Assembly: GCF_000721935.1 (NCBI RefSeq)
Contig: NZ_KL585407.1
Span: 22,132-28,469 of the forward strand
Direction of reading: 5' to 3'
From: Streptomyces sp. NRRL WC-3549
Lineage (GTDB): Bacteria; Actinomycetota; Actinomycetes; Streptomycetales; Streptomycetaceae
Length of the DNA: 6,338 nucleotides
The notes beneath the pieces were generated by a model. The model was not told the DNA's origin. It did no database searches and saw only the letters and a program-made list of their open reading frames with translations. Position numbers and translations under genes: made by a program. Each line of letters starts with the position of its first letter. Position 1 is the stretch's first letter. Positions 5,711-6,338 of this stretch are shown here, piece by piece.

Positions 5711-5974
5711 AGGCGTGAGCCTGAGGCGCGGGGGAGGGGCGGGGCCGCGGCGGCGGTGCGGAGTTGCACGGCGCGGGGCGCGTGCGAACCGCCGGTCGTT
5801 CCCGTCCCCGGGCCGCTGTCCCGTGTCGCGCCGTTCGGGCGGGCCCTGCGGCTCGCCCGGTCGCACCGTACGAGGTGCGCGAAGAAGCCGCGCGAACGGC
5901 GCCGGGCACCTCCGTGATGCGGCCTCCGCGAGGCGGCGGGCGCCGGGGTGGCAGCCCGTGGGCGGACGCGCCGG

Positions 5975-5999
5975 CGCGGGGGCGGCCCCGGCCCCCGCG
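5975..5999. terminator. Strong GC hairpin, candidate bidirectional terminator
   Basis: CGCGGGGGC (5975-5983) and GCCCCCGCG (5991-5999) form a perfect 9-bp stem around a 7-base loop. It lies about 50 bases beyond the stop of the minus-strand LacI-type gene and is also downstream of the plus-strand IclR gene, so it could stop transcription from both sides. It has no U-tract. Confidence 0.5.
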
Positions 6000-6048
6000 G
6001 GACCGCGGCGGCGATACCGACGGGCCGCGGGGCCGTCGGCCGCCGGGG

Positions 6049-6320
6049 TCAGCGCGCGGCCGGCGGAGCCGTACTGCTGCGCACCACCAGGCTGGTCGCC
6101 AGGTCGACCCGGGTCGTCGCGGGCTGCTTGCCCCGGCCGAGGTCGAGCACCAGGCGGGCCGCCGTCTCGGCCATCTCGATGAGCGGCTGGCGCACCGTGG
6201 TGAGCGGCGGACCGATCCAGCGGGTGACCGGCAGGTCGTCGAAGCCGACGACGCTGAGGTCCTGTGGGATGCGCAGACCCAGTTCGCGCGCGGCCTCGTA
6301 CACGCCGAGCGCCTGGAGGT
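6049..6320 (-). CDS. LacI/GalR-family transcriptional regulator, C-terminal fragment
   Basis: This is the last 90 residues of a regulator that normally has about 330-345, ending at TGA (6049-6051). The frame reads LQALGVYEAARELG, then LRIPQDLSVVGFDDLPVTRW and LTTVRQPLIEMAETAA, and ends near SLVVRSSTAPP. This is the standard C-terminal half of the sugar-binding periplasmic-protein-like domain, including the VVGFDD motif before the last strands. The DNA-binding part is missing because the contig ends: from 6321 on the sequence is adapter. The GTG at 6301-6303 is an internal Val codon, not a start. It probably belongs to an adjacent carbohydrate-related locus and not to the SDR operon; its target cannot be inferred. 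Confidence 0.88.
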
Positions 6321-6338
6321 CTGTCTCTTATACACATC
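6321..6338. other. Nextera/Tn5 mosaic-end adapter (library artefact)
   Basis: CTGTCTCTTATACACATC is identical to 18 of the 19 bases of the Tn5 transposase mosaic end used in Nextera libraries. It is low-GC and lies exactly at the end of the sequence, interrupting the LacI-type gene. It is untrimmed adapter, not genomic DNA. Confidence 0.97.

Larger units (their letters stand above)
5692..6048. other. GC-rich convergent intergenic region
   Basis: I find no supported gene in these 357 bases between the convergent IclR and LacI-type genes. The content is several GC-rich inverted repeats: a weak stem just after the IclR stop (5696-5710), GCACG/CGTGC (5766-5785), CGCACC/GGTGCG around 6 bases (5862-5879), GCCTC/GAGGC (5922-5934) and the strong stem at 5975-5999. 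Open frames through it are unconstrained Arg/Pro/Gly-rich translations. Confidence 0.6.

Noticed and set aside
5511..6337. Minus-strand frames starting MYKRQ and MCIRDR
   Set aside because: Their first residues are translated adapter, and the rest runs out of frame through the LacI-type gene and then the intergenic region and the IclR gene.

Overview
This window is very GC-rich, with G or C at nearly every third codon position, AAGGA/AGGAG-type ribosome sites and long open shadow frames on both strands. These traits point to a high-GC actinomycete, most likely Streptomyces or a close relative; the genus is inferred. The last 18 bases match the Nextera/Tn5 mosaic-end adapter, so this is the end of a draft assembly contig with untrimmed adapter.

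Layout. Positions 1-3974 hold a compact minus-strand operon. Read from its 5' end it encodes a short-chain dehydrogenase (SDR-2, 3123-3974), a second one (SDR-1, 2282-3130), an FAD-dependent dehydrogenase of the fumarate reductase / 3-ketosteroid dehydrogenase superfamily (861-2282), and an MFS transporter of the anion:cation symporter (ACS) type that runs off the left edge (1-810). The first two junctions are overlaps of 8 and 1 bases; the transporter follows after 50 bases. Positions 3975-4364 are a non-coding, palindrome-rich gap. Next comes a small minus-strand NTF2/SnoaL-like protein (4365-4817), divergent from a plus-strand IclR-family regulator (4975-5691). Their shared promoter region contains a 15-bp palindrome, GTGCGATAATCGCAC, plus a third half-site 20 bp from the first: a strong operator candidate overlapping a plausible -10 box. 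Positions 5692-6048 are a GC-rich convergent gap with a strong hairpin. Positions 6049-6320 hold the C-terminal end of a LacI/GalR-family regulator, cut by the contig end.

How the genes may work together (inference). The set reads as a small-molecule catabolic locus. The ACS-type permease would import an organic anion, the two SDRs would oxidise alcohols to ketones or act on successive or stereoisomeric hydroxyls, the flavoprotein would introduce a C=C bond next to a ketone, and the NTF2-fold protein could catalyse a dehydration, hydration or isomerisation. The IclR regulator probably senses the substrate or an intermediate. The operator resembles, from memory, the motif of the PcaR/PcaU/PobR branch of IclR regulators, which respond to aromatic acids. 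A hydroaromatic or alicyclic keto-acid or a steroid/terpenoid-like ring is therefore a reasonable substrate class. The sequence does not identify the substrate. No CRISPR array, tRNA, rRNA, insertion sequence or defence system was seen.
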